A stretch of 64,000 bases of DNA from Agrobacterium tumefaciens (lineage in GTDB: Bacteria > Pseudomonadota > Alphaproteobacteria > Rhizobiales > Rhizobiaceae), in contig NZ_SUPW01000003.1 in NCBI RefSeq assembly GCF_013337285.1, positions 434,001 to 498,000 on the forward strand. The letters run 5' to 3'. The stretch's first letter is position 1; the number at the start of each line of letters is the position of its first letter. The notes under the pieces were generated by a model. That model saw only the letters and a list, made by a program, of their open reading frames with translations. It searched no databases and was not told the origin of the DNA. The translations under genes and the position numbers were made by a program. This document shows positions 43,209-53,728 of this stretch, piece by piece.

Positions 43209-43403
43209 ATGGCCTATGACTGGAGTGGGAACAACACGATACAGCAACGTTACGACCGCATCATTGTGGTGGTCGCAAGCGTTATCGCCGTTAGTCTGGC
43301 GACCGGAACAATTGCCCTGCGCTTGCAGGCGGGACCAGAGACCACAATAAATCTCGCCAAACAGCAGCGGCTCGACCTGGAAAAGTGGCATTTGCGGCTT
43401 TGA
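43209..43403 (+). CDS. Small single-span membrane protein, 64 aa
   Basis: From the ATG at 43209 (GAGGGCG upstream); an ATG 13 codons earlier is possible. A polar head (DWSGNNTIQQRYDR) is followed by one hydrophobic segment (IIVVVASVIAVSLATGTIAL) and a charged tail with KQQRLDLEKWHL. No family recognised. It is convergent with the ABC gene at 43443. Confidence 0.5.
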   Translation: MAYDWSGNNTIQQRYDRIIVVVASVIAVSLATGTIALRLQAGPETTINLAKQQRLDLEKWHLRL

Positions 43404-43442
43404 TCCGCCACGATCAAACCAAAGGATGACATAACAGGCCGG

Positions 43443-45251
43443 CTATTGCGGATTGCCATCGCGCCTGGCGATATTTTCCTTCGGCATGGTGTGGTCGAGA
43501 TGGGCCACGGCCGGGGAAAGAACCGATAGAAACGTCTCCGACCGGCCAATATAGATGATCGCCGCACCATCGATCCCGTTCAGAACCTCGGCCAGCGTAT
43601 CCTGCGTCTGTTTCTCCAGCCCTTCCAGCAAATCGTCGATGACGACGAATTTCGGCTTCAGCAGAAGGGCATTGGCGACACGGATGCTGGCCTGCTCGTC
43701 CGGATCCAGTTTCTTGTCCCAGCGGATGTTTTCATCGAGGCGGGGTGCCATATCGCCAAGCCCGCATGCCGTGAGTGCCGCGACATAATCTTCCTCCGTA
43801 AACCGCTGCGGCGCGCGCGGATAGGCCAGAACTTCCCGTAGCGAACCCGTCGGCAGATAGCCGTGCTGGGCGATGAACAGCGTGTCGGATTGTTCGGGCA
43901 TTTCTATTCTGCCCTGCCCCCAGGGCCAAAGGCCCGCCATGGCGGCAAATAGCAGCCGCCGGTTCACGCCCTGCTCGCCATTGATCATCAATCGCTCGCC
44001 CGGCCCGATCTCCACCTCGGCCTCGCGCAGCCTGAAGCCGCGTTCCACATCCTGCCCACCCGCATCGCGGCAGATCGTGACCGACCGAAGACGGATCTTT
44101 TCGTTCACCGCGCTCCTTTGCAGATCGATCGCAAGGCCGTGCTGTTCGACGCTGTCCATCTGGATCAAGGCGTTGCGAAACACCGAGACGCGCTGCAGTG
44201 TTGCCTTCCAGCTGGCGATCGGCCCGAAATTGTCGATGTACCAGCGAAGCGCGGTATTGACCTGGTTGAAGGCTCCGACAGCCATCATCAGCCCGCCAAA
44301 GGTGAGGTTGCCGGAAAAATAGACCGGGGCCGCGATCAGGATAGGCGCAACGACCGCCAGCCAACCATAGCCCGACGAAACCCAGGTCAGATGCGTCAGC
44401 GCCATGGCCAGCCCCCGGATCACACCGAGCACGGCATCGATATCGACCCCGATCCGCCGCCGCTCGTTTTTCTCACCGCGCGCCAAAGCGATCGCCGCCA
44501 GATTTTCGCTGGCGCGCATCAGGGAGAAACGTAGTTCGGCCTCTTTCGAATAACGTTCGGCGTTCAGCCCGACCAGACGATAGCCGACAAGGTTGCTGAG
44601 CAAAGACGCGGAACCGGCATAAAGGATGGCCGCCCAAACCATATATCCGGGAATGGGGACAAGATCGCCATTGATGGTGATGGAGAAACCCGCCGACAGG
44701 CCCCAGAGAACACCGATAAAGCTGATTAGCAGGATGGTTGCGTTCACGAGACCGATGGACAGTGCCGTGCTGCTTTCGGCAAGGTTGCGGACATCGTCGT
44801 GCAAACGCTGGTCCGGATTGATCGCGATCGTGCCGAAACCGGCAAGACGCGCGGCCCGGCCCGGCTTCAGCCATTGGTCCACCATATCCTTGGCAAGACC
44901 CTCGCGCATGTTCAGCGCCGTCATCTGATTGAGCCAGGTCTGGATGACATTGAGGAGGAGAAGAAGCCCGGCGATGATCGCGAAGACCTCAAGCTGGTGA
45001 ATGAAGGCATCAAGATCGCGCCGTTCCAGCGCGTTGTAGAACGGCGCGTTCCACTCGTTGAGGCGAATCTGCCCGTAGGCTGTGAGCAATATCACTACCA
45101 ACAGGGCAATCGACAGCAATATCAGCCGGTTGCGCACCGGTGACGTCCAGAAGGCATTCCCCATCATGCGCAATTGCGCAGAAAAATCGAGATCGAAACC
45201 CGCAGGGTTAGCCGCGTTCTTACGCTGGTCGTCGGTCACCGTTGTTGCCAT
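43443..45251 (-). CDS. SbmA/BacA/YddA-type ABC transporter with degenerate ATPase domain
   Basis: 602 residues. The N-terminal ~380 residues are the SbmA_BacA/ABC_membrane_2 domain with about six membrane segments (IRLNEWNAPFYNALERRDLDAF is the family hallmark). The C-terminal ATPase domain keeps the fold markers FAAMAGLWPWGQGRI and YLPTGSLREVLAYP. Its Walker A reads GEQGVNRR around residue 420 and lacks the Gly-Lys-Ser/Thr. The signature is reduced to LDPDEQASIRVANAL, and Walker B ends VVIDD instead of DE. It is probably an ATP-independent (SbmA-like) or non-hydrolysing transporter rather than a normal YddA. Confidence 0.85.
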   Translation of the reverse strand: MATTVTDDQRKNAANPAGFDLDFSAQLRMMGNAFWTSPVRNRLILLSIALLVVILLTAYGQIRLNEWNAPFYNALERRDLDAFIHQLEVFAIIAGLLLLLNVIQTWLNQMTALNMREGLAKDMVDQWLKPGRAARLAGFGTIAINPDQRLHDDVRNLAESSTALSIGLVNATILLISFIGVLWGLSAGFSITINGDLVPIPGYMVWAAILYAGSASLLSNLVGYRLVGLNAERYSKEAELRFSLMRASENLAAIALARGEKNERRRIGVDIDAVLGVIRGLAMALTHLTWVSSGYGWLAVVAPILIAAPVYFSGNLTFGGLMMAVGAFNQVNTALRWYIDNFGPIASWKATLQRVSVFRNALIQMDSVEQHGLAIDLQRSAVNEKIRLRSVTICRDAGGQDVERGFRLREAEVEIGPGERLMINGEQGVNRRLLFAAMAGLWPWGQGRIEMPEQSDTLFIAQHGYLPTGSLREVLAYPRAPQRFTEEDYVAALTACGLGDMAPRLDENIRWDKKLDPDEQASIRVANALLLKPKFVVIDDLLEGLEKQTQDTLAEVLNGIDGAAIIYIGRSETFLSVLSPAVAHLDHTMPKENIARRDGNPQ

Positions 45252-45472
45252 TCATTCCATTCCGAAACGTCAGTCGGCAAAGAAAGCGGGTCGCGAATCT
45301 GCGCCTTGCGATGCCAAGCAATAACACGCCCTTCGACCTTGTCCACAATCCCGGCGAAATCCCGGCGGCGACGATTGAAAATCGCGGATAAATCTTCGTA
45401 CGGACAAACATTGCGGCCTGCACCAACAATGCGGATGCCCCCGGAAATGATCCTTGCTTTCTTTTCCTGCAT
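45236..45472 (-). CDS. Possible small protein upstream of the ABC gene, 78 aa
   Basis: A minus-strand frame whose end overlaps the ABC gene start by 16 bp. It reads as natural protein ([20 protein letters not shown], then SEWNEWQQR) with no signal or membrane segment. I cannot assign a family; it may be a small conserved cotranscribed protein or chance. Confidence 0.35.
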   Translation of the reverse strand: MQEKKARIISGGIRIVGAGRNVCPYEDLSAIFNRRRRDFAGIVDKVEGRVIAWHRKAQIRDPLSLPTDVSEWNEWQQR

Positions 45473-45543
45473 TGCACAAAATCCGAATAATTTCAGAGGG
45501 GCGGATAAACCGCATAGACCGGAAAACCGGGCAAGGCAGATTA

Positions 45544-48500
45544 ATGGCGATCAAAGCGAGCATCTATCATCTGACGCATTATAAATATGACAATCCGGTT
45601 CGCCTTGGACCACAAATCATCAGATTAAAGCCCGCCTCGCATTCCCGAACCCACGTTATCAGCCATTCGCTCAAGGTTTCGCCATCCAATCATTTCGTAA
45701 ACCTTCAGCAGGACCCTTACGGCAACTACCTCGCCCGCTTCGTTTTTCCCGAGCCGGCCACGGAATTCAAGATCGAGGTCGATCTTGTCGCCGATATGAC
45801 GGTTTACAATCCGTTCGATTTCTTCGTCGAGGAAGAAGCGACCAAATGGCCATTCGAATATCCGCAGGAATTGCGGGACGATTTGTCCATCTACATGAAA
45901 CCGGAGCCAACCGGCCCGCTGCTCGCCGCCTTCATGGCGACCGTGGACCATACGCCGGGGCAGCCGACGGTCGATATGGTGGTGGGCCTCAATGCCCGTC
46001 TGCAACAGGAAATCGGCTATGTCATCCGCATGGAACCGGGCGTCCAGACACCGGAGGAAACACTGGCTTCCGGCAAGGGATCGTGCCGTGACACCAGTTG
46101 GCTGCTCGTGCAGGTTCTGAGACATCTTGGTCTCGCCACACGTTTCGTGTCAGGATACCTCATCCAGCTGACACCCGATCTCAAGGCCCTGGACGGTCCT
46201 TCCGGCACCGAGGTGGACTTCACCGATCTGCACGCCTGGGCTGAAGTCTATATGCCGGGCGCCGGCTGGATCGGTCTCGATCCCACCTCGGGGCTTCTGA
46301 CCGGTGAAAGCCATATTCCTTTGGCGGCGACACCGCATTACCGCAACGCCGCACCGATTTCCGGCGGTTATTTCGGCCATGCCAACACGGAATTCGCGTT
46401 CGACATGCAGGTCCGGCGCGTCGCCGAAACCCCACGTATCACCAAGCCCTTTTCCGATGACAGCTGGGAGAGCCTCAACGCGCTCGGTGAAAAAGTCGAC
46501 CAGGTGCTGAACGCGCATGACGTCCGGTTGACCATGGGCGGCGAGCCGACTTTCGTTTCCATCGACGATTTCGAATCCGACGAATGGAACACCGGCGCGG
46601 TGGGACCGACGAAACGCGAAAAGGCCGATGCCCTGATCCGCCGCCTGCGCGAGCGTTTCGCGCCAGGCGGCTTTCTGCATTACGGGCAGGGCAAATGGTA
46701 TCCGGGTGAAAGCCTGCCGCGCTGGACCTTTTCGCTCTATTGGCGAAAGGACGGTCTGCCGATCTGGCAGAAACCGGAACTGATCGCCGAAGAAGGTGTG
46801 GATGCCGGCGTTAAGACCGATGACGCACAAAAACTCCTCGGCGGCATCGCCACCCACCTCGGCATAGACAAGGAGCTGGTGCTTCCGGCTTACGAGGATC
46901 CGGCTGAATGGATCATCAAGGAAGGCAGCCTTCCGGAAAATGTCGATCCGTCCAATTCGAAACTGAAAGACCCGGAAGAGCGCAACCGTATCGCCCGTGT
47001 GTTCGAGCGCGGATTGACGACGCCAACGGGTTACATTCTGCCGGTGCAGGCGTGGAATGCCCGTGCTGGCGGAGAACGCTGGATCAGCGAGAGATGGAAG
47101 ACACGGCGCGGCAAGATATTCCTTGTTCCGGGTGACAGCCCGGTCGGTTATCGACTGCCGCTCGGCACCCTTCCCCATGTGCCGCCATCTGCCTACCCCT
47201 ATATCCACGAGGCCGACCCTTCGATCCCGCGAGGCCCGCTTGCCGATCCGACGCCTGCACCGGCCCGCGCCATGCCGGAAGCCTCCTTTCAGGCGGACGA
47301 AGGTACGGCTCAGGCACGTGTCGAACAGACCATTGGCGAAATCGGCGGTGCGGTGCGAACCGCCATGTCGGTGGAACCCCGCGACGGTCGGCTCTGCATT
47401 TTCATGCCGCCTGTCGAACGTATTGAGGATTATCTGGAACTGATCGCAGCGGCCGAAGCCGCAGCCGCCGATCTTGGGCTGCCCGTCCATATCGAGGGTT
47501 ATGCGCCACCAAACGACGAGCGCATCAATGTCATCCGCGTCGCGCCCGATCCCGGCGTCATCGAGGTCAATGTCCATCCGGCCGCAAGCTGGAAAGACTG
47601 CGTCGACATCACCTCGGCGGTCTATGAAGAGGCGCGACAGACGCGTCTGGGCGCTGACAAGTTCATGATCGATGGCCGTCACACCGGCACCGGTGGTGGC
47701 AACCATGTGGTCGTGGGCGGGGCCAACCCGAATGACAGCCCATTCCTGCGCCGGCCCGATCTTCTGAAAAGCCTCGTTTTGCACTGGCAGCGACATCCGT
47801 CGCTTTCCTACATGTTCTCCGGCCTGTTCATCGGCCCGACAAGTCAGGCGCCACGCATCGATGAGGCCCGCCACGACAGCCTCTACGAACTTGAAATTGC
47901 GCTCGCGCAGGTGCCTGCCCCCGGCGAGGGTGCTCCACCGCTGCCTTGGCTGGTTGACCGTCTGTTCCGCAACCTGTTGACGGATGTGACGGGCAACACC
48001 CACCGCGCCGAAATCTGCATCGACAAGCTGTTTTCGCCGGATGGACCGACCGGTCGCCTCGGCCTTGTGGAGTTTCGCGGTTTCGAAATGCCGCCGAATG
48101 CCCGCATGTCGCTGGCGCAGCAATTGCTGGTGCGCGCGCTTGTCGCCCGCTTCTGGAAAAATCCGGCCGCCGGCAAATTCGTGCGCTGGGGTACAACACT
48201 TGCCGATCGTTTCATGCTACCGCATTACGTCTGGGCGGATTTTATGGACGTTCTCGCAGATCTCAGGGAAAACGGCTTCGACCTGAAACCCGAGTGGTTC
48301 ACCGCCCAGCAGGAATTCCGTTTTCCCTTCTTCGGCGAAGTGGAATATGAAGGCTCCAAACTGGAGTTGCGTCAGGCGCTCGAACCCTGGCACGTCATGG
48401 GCGAACAGGGAGCCATCGGCGGCACCGTGCGGTTTGTCGATTCCTCGGTTGAACGTCTGCAGGTGCGCCTCGAAACTTCCAATCCCTCACGCTATGTCGT

Positions 48501-48870
48501 GGCCTGCAACGGACGCGCAGTGCCTCTGACGCCGACGGAAAATCACAGCGTTGCGGTCGCCGGTGTCCGGTTCAAGGCATGGCAGCCCTCTTCAGGCCTG
48601 CATCCCGTTTTGCCCGTCAATTCACCCTTGACCTTTGACATTTATGATACATGGTCGAGGCGATCGATCGGCGGATGCATCTACCATGTTGCTCATCCGG
48701 GCGGGCGCAATTACGAGACATTTCCCGTCAACGGCAACGAGGCCGAGGCACGCCGCCTTGCCCGTTTCGAACCATGGGGACATACGGCAGGGCAATATCC
48801 GCTTCATGCGGAAACCGTGTCGCCAGAATTTCCGCTGACGCTCGATCTGCGTCGGCCATACGGAGTTTAA
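45544..48870 (+). CDS. Transglutaminase-like protein fused to DUF2126
   Basis: 1108 residues from ATG 45544. Residues 1-90 are the transglutaminase N-terminal beta domain. The transglutaminase core follows with a full triad: Cys181 in KGSCRDTSW, His230 in DLHAWAEVY and Asp246 in GLDPTSG. The C-terminal ~800 residues are DUF2126 ([15 protein letters not shown], then [17 protein letters not shown] and [12 protein letters not shown]). It heads a three-gene unit with the ATP-grasp/alpha-E and second transglutaminase genes. Comparative genomics of such clusters predicts peptide synthesis, ligation or trimming in the cytoplasm. No signal peptide is present. Confidence 0.92.
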   Translation: MAIKASIYHLTHYKYDNPVRLGPQIIRLKPASHSRTHVISHSLKVSPSNHFVNLQQDPYGNYLARFVFPEPATEFKIEVDLVADMTVYNPFDFFVEEEATKWPFEYPQELRDDLSIYMKPEPTGPLLAAFMATVDHTPGQPTVDMVVGLNARLQQEIGYVIRMEPGVQTPEETLASGKGSCRDTSWLLVQVLRHLGLATRFVSGYLIQLTPDLKALDGPSGTEVDFTDLHAWAEVYMPGAGWIGLDPTSGLLTGESHIPLAATPHYRNAAPISGGYFGHANTEFAFDMQVRRVAETPRITKPFSDDSWESLNALGEKVDQVLNAHDVRLTMGGEPTFVSIDDFESDEWNTGAVGPTKREKADALIRRLRERFAPGGFLHYGQGKWYPGESLPRWTFSLYWRKDGLPIWQKPELIAEEGVDAGVKTDDAQKLLGGIATHLGIDKELVLPAYEDPAEWIIKEGSLPENVDPSNSKLKDPEERNRIARVFERGLTTPTGYILPVQAWNARAGGERWISERWKTRRGKIFLVPGDSPVGYRLPLGTLPHVPPSAYPYIHEADPSIPRGPLADPTPAPARAMPEASFQADEGTAQARVEQTIGEIGGAVRTAMSVEPRDGRLCIFMPPVERIEDYLELIAAAEAAAADLGLPVHIEGYAPPNDERINVIRVAPDPGVIEVNVHPAASWKDCVDITSAVYEEARQTRLGADKFMIDGRHTGTGGGNHVVVGGANPNDSPFLRRPDLLKSLVLHWQRHPSLSYMFSGLFIGPTSQAPRIDEARHDSLYELEIALAQVPAPGEGAPPLPWLVDRLFRNLLTDVTGNTHRAEICIDKLFSPDGPTGRLGLVEFRGFEMPPNARMSLAQQLLVRALVARFWKNPAAGKFVRWGTTLADRFMLPHYVWADFMDVLADLRENGFDLKPEWFTAQQEFRFPFFGEVEYEGSKLELRQALEPWHVMGEQGAIGGTVRFVDSSVERLQVRLETSNPSRYVVACNGRAVPLTPTENHSVAVAGVRFKAWQPSSGLHPVLPVNSPLTFDIYDTWSRRSIGGCIYHVAHPGGRNYETFPVNGNEAEARRLARFEPWGHTAGQYPLHAETVSPEFPLTLDLRRPYGV

Positions 48871-48871
48871 A

Positions 48872-51277
48872 TTGTCCAAAGCCCCGGCAACGGAACGCAA
48901 GACGGAAACGAGCGCGCAACCACGCGGGCTTGATTATTCCACCCTGCCGGGCGTGGCCGACGAGATGCTTGATACCGACGGCAAGGTCAGGCCGGTCTGG
49001 AAGAACCTGCTCGGCGCGCTCTCGCGCATGTCGGAACGCGAATTGCACGAGCGCTTTGCCCGCACCGACCGCTATCTGCGCGACGCGGGCGTGTTCTACC
49101 GCGATTACAGCAAGGGCAGCAGCGAACGAAACTGGCCGATCTCGCATATTCCGGTGCTGATCGATGACAGGGAATGGACGGTTCTTTCCGAAGGGCTGAA
49201 ACAGCGCGCCGATCTTCTGGAGGCCATGGTTGCCGATTTTTACGGCGAAAACCGGCTGGTGAACGAAGGTTACGTGCCGCCGGCGCTGATCGCTTCCAAT
49301 CCGGAATATTTACGGCCGATGGTCGGGGTAAAACCGGCAAGCGGCCATTACCTGCACTTCTGCTCATTCGAAATAGGACGCGGACCTGATGGAAACTGGT
49401 GGGTGCTGGCCGATCGGACTCAGGCGCCCTCTGGTGCTGGCTTCGCGCTGGAAAACCGGGTAGCCACCACCCGCGCGCTGTCCGATATCTATGCCGAAAC
49501 CCATGTTCACCGTCTCGCCTCGTTTTTCGGCGCTTTCCGCGACACGCTACAGGCCCACAGAAAGCACCCGGACGATCGCATCGCGGTGCTGACGCCCGGC
49601 CCCGCCAACGAAACCTATTTCGAACACGCCTATATCGCCCGTTATCTCGGCTTCATGCTGCTGGAGGGCGAGGACCTGACCGTCGTCAACGGCCGCGTCA
49701 TGGTTCGAACCGTGGCCGGGTTGAAGCCGATTGGTGTACTTTGGCGACGTCTCGACGCCTCCTATTCCGATCCGCTGGAACTGAACCAGCAATCCCATAT
49801 CGGCACGCCCGGCATGGTGCAGGCGCTGCGCAACGAAGCGCTCACCATCGTCAACGCACTCGGCAGCGGCATTCTCGAAACGCGGGCACTGCTTGCCTTC
49901 ATGCCGCGCATCTGCCGCCACCTTCTGGGCGAGGAACTGAAACTTCCCTCGATTGCGACCTGGTGGTGCGGACAGGAATCGGAACGCCGCCACGTTGCCG
50001 GCAATATCGAAGGCATGGTCATCGGCCCGGCCTATTCCCGCATGCCTTTTTTCGACGACAACGGCCAATCCGTGCTCGGCTCCTCCCTGCGCGAGACGGC
50101 AAAGGAATCGATCAGCGACTGGCTTGCCTCCGACGGCCACAGGCTGGTGGGCCAGGAAGTCGTGAAGCTTTCAACGACGCCGGCCTATATCGACAACAAG
50201 CTCGTGCCGCGCCCGATGAGCCTTCGCGTTTTTGCCGCCCGCACCCAGGACGGCTGGCAGATCATGCCCGGCGGCTTTGCACGGATCGGCAGCGGCGACG
50301 ATGTGTCCGCCATCGCCATGCAATCGGGCGGCAGCGCGGCGGATGTCTGGATCGTCAGCGAAAAACCGGTGGAACGCACCTCGCTTCTGCCGGCGGAAGA
50401 AAGCTTTACCCGCAACATGCCGGGCAGCCTGCCAAGCAGGGCTGCCGACAATCTCTTCTGGCTCGGCCGTTATATCGAACGTTCTGAAGGCGCATTGCGC
50501 ATCCTGCGCGCCTGGCACGGGCGTTATGCCGAGTCAGCCGATCCGCGCCAGCCCCTGCTCGCTCATGTGACGCGATATCTCGAAGCGCTTGACGTGGAGA
50601 TGAACGATGCCGTGCCGGATAGCCTGCTGAACAACATCAACAGCGCGCTTTATTCCGCCAGCAATATTCGCGACCGCTTTTCGCCGGATGGATGGCTGGC
50701 GCTGAACGACCTCGCCAAGACGGCCCGCCGTTTCCACGCGAAAGTCGCGCCCGGCGACGACGCCACCCACGCCATGACGATCCTGCTGCGCAAGCTTGCC
50801 GGCTTTGCCGGTCTCGTGCACGAAAACATGTACCGCTTCACCGGCTGGCGTTTTCTGTCGATCGGCCGTTATCTCGAACGCGGGCTGCATATGACCCGGC
50901 TTCTCGGCCACATGACCGGACCGGACGCCCCGGATGGTTCCTACGACATGCTGCTAGAAATCGGCGACAGCGTCATGACCCATCGTCGCCGTTATAATGT
51001 CGCCACGGCTGGCCTGACGGTCACCGATCTTCTGGCGCTTGATCCGCTCAATCCGCGCTCGATCCTGTTTCAGCTGAACGAAATCCGCACCGAGGTGGAA
51101 CAGCTGCCGAACGCTTTCGTGAACGGCCAGATGTCGCCGTTTTATCGCGAAACGATGCGCCTGCATTCCGGGCTCGCTGTCATGACGCCGGAAAACATGA
51201 ACGGCGCGATCTATCGCCAGCTCGAAACCGACATGGAACATCTGTCCGATGTTCTGGCCCGCACCTATCTCGGATAA
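48872..51277 (+). CDS. Circularly permuted ATP-grasp protein fused to alpha-E domain
   Basis: 801 residues from a TTG at 48872, one base after the stop of the DUF2126 gene. The first ~470 residues are the circularly permuted type-2 ATP-grasp (DUF404/407): YVPPALIASNPEYLRP, ALENRVATTRALS, YLGFMLLEGEDLTV and MPRICRHLL. The rest, from about PSRAADNLFWLGRYIERSE, is the all-helical alpha-E domain. Such proteins are predicted amide-bond-forming ligases working with transglutaminase-fold peptidases. The start codon choice rests on tight spacing and lack of an ATG nearby. Confidence 0.9.
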   Translation: MSKAPATERKTETSAQPRGLDYSTLPGVADEMLDTDGKVRPVWKNLLGALSRMSERELHERFARTDRYLRDAGVFYRDYSKGSSERNWPISHIPVLIDDREWTVLSEGLKQRADLLEAMVADFYGENRLVNEGYVPPALIASNPEYLRPMVGVKPASGHYLHFCSFEIGRGPDGNWWVLADRTQAPSGAGFALENRVATTRALSDIYAETHVHRLASFFGAFRDTLQAHRKHPDDRIAVLTPGPANETYFEHAYIARYLGFMLLEGEDLTVVNGRVMVRTVAGLKPIGVLWRRLDASYSDPLELNQQSHIGTPGMVQALRNEALTIVNALGSGILETRALLAFMPRICRHLLGEELKLPSIATWWCGQESERRHVAGNIEGMVIGPAYSRMPFFDDNGQSVLGSSLRETAKESISDWLASDGHRLVGQEVVKLSTTPAYIDNKLVPRPMSLRVFAARTQDGWQIMPGGFARIGSGDDVSAIAMQSGGSAADVWIVSEKPVERTSLLPAEESFTRNMPGSLPSRAADNLFWLGRYIERSEGALRILRAWHGRYAESADPRQPLLAHVTRYLEALDVEMNDAVPDSLLNNINSALYSASNIRDRFSPDGWLALNDLAKTARRFHAKVAPGDDATHAMTILLRKLAGFAGLVHENMYRFTGWRFLSIGRYLERGLHMTRLLGHMTGPDAPDGSYDMLLEIGDSVMTHRRRYNVATAGLTVTDLLALDPLNPRSILFQLNEIRTEVEQLPNAFVNGQMSPFYRETMRLHSGLAVMTPENMNGAIYRQLETDMEHLSDVLARTYLG

Positions 51278-51281
51278 CCCC

Positions 51282-52163
51282 ATGCTTTACGATCTTTCCC
51301 TGCATATGGGTTACACCTACGACACACCGGCCCATGGCGCACGCCACATTATCCGCGTGCTGCCGCTGTCGATCCCGGGCCGGCAGAGACTAATCGCAGG
51401 TTCCATCGATGTTTCGCCCGCACCGGAAGAACGCGCCTTCTTTGACGATTTCTTTCATCAATCGGCCACGTCGGTGCATCTGCGCGCGCCGCATGAAAAG
51501 CTGGATATTCGCATGCAGGCGCGGGTGATGGTGGAAGCGCCGGCCATGACGGCGGATTTTTCACCCGAGCTTTCCCGCTTGCCGCAGGACCTTGCCAATG
51601 TCTGGTCGATCGATTTTCAGTCACCGCACCACTTCATTGGCACAAGCCCCAGAATAGGGACGGATGCGGCGATCTCAGCCTATGCGCGGGAATTGCTGAA
51701 ACCAGGAATGACCATCCGCGAAATCGCGCTGGCCATGTGCAAACGCATTCACAAAGACTTCACCTACGATGGCGAGGCGACAACCGTGGATACGACACCA
51801 TCTGAAGCCTTTAAATTGAAGCGCGGCGTGTGCCAGGATTTTTCGCATATCATGATCATGGCGCTGCGCAGCCTCGGCATTCCCGCCGGTTATGTCAGCG
51901 GTTTCCTGCGCACCATTCCTCCGCCGGGCAAGGAACGGCTGGAAGGCGCCGATGCCATGCATGCCTGGGTCCGCATCTGGTGCGGAGAAGCGGCCGGTTA
52001 TCTGGAACTCGACCCTACCAACGATATCGTGGCCGGCAGCGACCACATCGTCGTCGGTTATGGCCGCGACTATTCGGATGTTGCACCGGTGATCGGGGTT
52101 CTGAAGAGCTACGGTAACCAGCAGATAAAACAGGCCGTGGATGTGGTCCCCGTCCAGCAATGA
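51282..52163 (+). CDS. Transglutaminase-family protein (cysteine peptidase or ligase)
   Basis: 293 residues from ATG 51282, 4 bp after the upstream stop; an upstream in-frame start would overlap the previous gene. An N-terminal beta domain (LYDLSLHMGYTYDTPAHGARH) is followed by the transglutaminase core with triad Cys184 (RGVCQDFSHIM), His227 (DAMHAWVRIW) and Asp244 (ELDPTND). It has no signal peptide. It closes the conserved three-gene cluster and probably acts on the product of the ATP-grasp ligase. Confidence 0.92.
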   Translation: MLYDLSLHMGYTYDTPAHGARHIIRVLPLSIPGRQRLIAGSIDVSPAPEERAFFDDFFHQSATSVHLRAPHEKLDIRMQARVMVEAPAMTADFSPELSRLPQDLANVWSIDFQSPHHFIGTSPRIGTDAAISAYARELLKPGMTIREIALAMCKRIHKDFTYDGEATTVDTTPSEAFKLKRGVCQDFSHIMIMALRSLGIPAGYVSGFLRTIPPPGKERLEGADAMHAWVRIWCGEAAGYLELDPTNDIVAGSDHIVVGYGRDYSDVAPVIGVLKSYGNQQIKQAVDVVPVQQ

Positions 52164-52329
52164 CACAATATGTGTTATTTCAATCTTCCAACCAATTAAT
52201 TCTTGAAAATACTTCGAAAACTGCACCAATTTGAACGAATTATAAAATTGTAATCTTCGCGTTAGCGGATTTTACATCCTTTGCGGGTTTCCTGCGCTCA
52301 ATCGCATATTCTAATCGGTGAGCCCCATC

Positions 52330-53568
52330 ATGACCGCCTCCGCAGATCAAAAACTGAAGCGCCGTTTCTTTGCCGATACCAGCGGTAATTTCGGCATCAT
52401 GACGGCAATATTGCTGCCGATGTTGCTGGGCGTGGCCGGAGCCGGCCTGGAGCTGGCGAATGTGATGCAGGTGAAAGCCGATCTGCAAAACACGGCGGAT
52501 TCCGCGGCGCTCGCTGCAGCAACCGAGGCACGTCTGAAGGAAGGCGCGCTCACAGACGAACAAATCAAGGAAATCGCCAAGGCCTTCATCGCTGCGCAGA
52601 TGGAAAAGAGCCTGACTGAGGAAGAGAAAAAGGAACTGGAGAAGAACTCCCCAGTCGGCGTTTCTGCAAAGGAAGATGCACGCGGCAAGACCTATACCAT
52701 CGAGACCACACTATACCGCCAGGTGCAGCTCAACCCGCTGCTGGGGTTCATCGGCGTGAAGACACTCGATATCGCGGCGACCGGTACCGCCAAGAGTACC
52801 GTCAACAAGGGCGCGCCGATATCCATGTATCTGGTGCTCGACCGCTCCGGTTCGATGTCGTTCAAGACGGACAGTGTCGACAGCACTAAAACGTCCTGCC
52901 AGAACTACACGTCCGATAACTGGGGCAAGTATCCCAATCTCGGCAAGACATCGCCCTGCTATGTCAACAAGGCCACATCGTTGAAGACCGCCGTCAGCTT
53001 TCTCGTTGCTACATTGAACAAGGCCGATCCGACCTACACCGCAAGCGGCAGCTCACAGCTCGTTCGGACGGGCGCCTCGGTTTATACACATGAGACCTAT
53101 GCGGCTCAGGCCATCAGCTGGGGTACGAACAGCGTTGTCAGCTATGTCGACAAACAGATCCCGGAATTTCCATCCGGCGGTACGGATGCACGAAGCAGCC
53201 TGAATGCCGCTTACAATGCCCTTAAAAAAACGAATCCGGACGAAGCCAAGGCACATAAGACACAGGAAAGTGAATCCTTCGAGCGCTATATCGTGCTGAT
53301 GACCGACGGTGAAATGACCGGAAACAGCTCCTCGTGGAGTTCCAGCATCGACCAGTCGGTGCGCACCACCTGCGAGACCGCCAAGAAAGACGGGATTAAG
53401 ATTTTCAGCGTCGCCTTCATGGCGCCGGACAAGGGCAAGTCGCTGCTGCAATATTGCGCCTCCAGCCTCGACAATTATTACGCGCCCGAAAACATGGAGC
53501 AGATCGTCACCGCCTTTGGCGAAATCGCCCGCAAGGCAGCCGGTAGCATTGCCACGCTGACCAACTGA
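52330..53568 (+). CDS. TadG-like von Willebrand factor A protein
   Basis: 412 residues from ATG 52330; a GTG four codons earlier is an alternative. Near the N-terminus is the TadE/TadG-type hydrophobic segment (SGNFGIMTAILLPMLLGVAGAGLELA) followed by the typical ADSAALAAA helix. A vWA domain begins about residue 165 with MIDAS DRSGS (171-175), and MTDGEMTG later supplies the rest of the metal site. Cysteines at CQNY, CYVN, CETA and YCASS may form disulfides outside the cell. No other tad genes lie in the window. Confidence 0.85.
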   Translation: MTASADQKLKRRFFADTSGNFGIMTAILLPMLLGVAGAGLELANVMQVKADLQNTADSAALAAATEARLKEGALTDEQIKEIAKAFIAAQMEKSLTEEEKKELEKNSPVGVSAKEDARGKTYTIETTLYRQVQLNPLLGFIGVKTLDIAATGTAKSTVNKGAPISMYLVLDRSGSMSFKTDSVDSTKTSCQNYTSDNWGKYPNLGKTSPCYVNKATSLKTAVSFLVATLNKADPTYTASGSSQLVRTGASVYTHETYAAQAISWGTNSVVSYVDKQIPEFPSGGTDARSSLNAAYNALKKTNPDEAKAHKTQESESFERYIVLMTDGEMTGNSSSWSSSIDQSVRTTCETAKKDGIKIFSVAFMAPDKGKSLLQYCASSLDNYYAPENMEQIVTAFGEIARKAAGSIATLTN

Positions 53569-53728
53569 CGAAAATTCGGCAGACGCAGCCGCAAAGCGTA
53601 TCTCTTTTGGGGCATTTACCCCGGGGCCAATCTTCCCCGGCTTTGCATGGCTGACAAGACATGCGCGGCAGGTGACAGCGGCAGCGGCCCGTGGCATAGG
53701 AGGGCCGCTCCCATTCATAGGCCCTGTC

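Noticed and set aside
46150..48123. 657-codon minus-strand open frame
   Set aside because: Shadow of the DUF2126 gene; composition rich in Arg/Gly/His typical of antisense frames.
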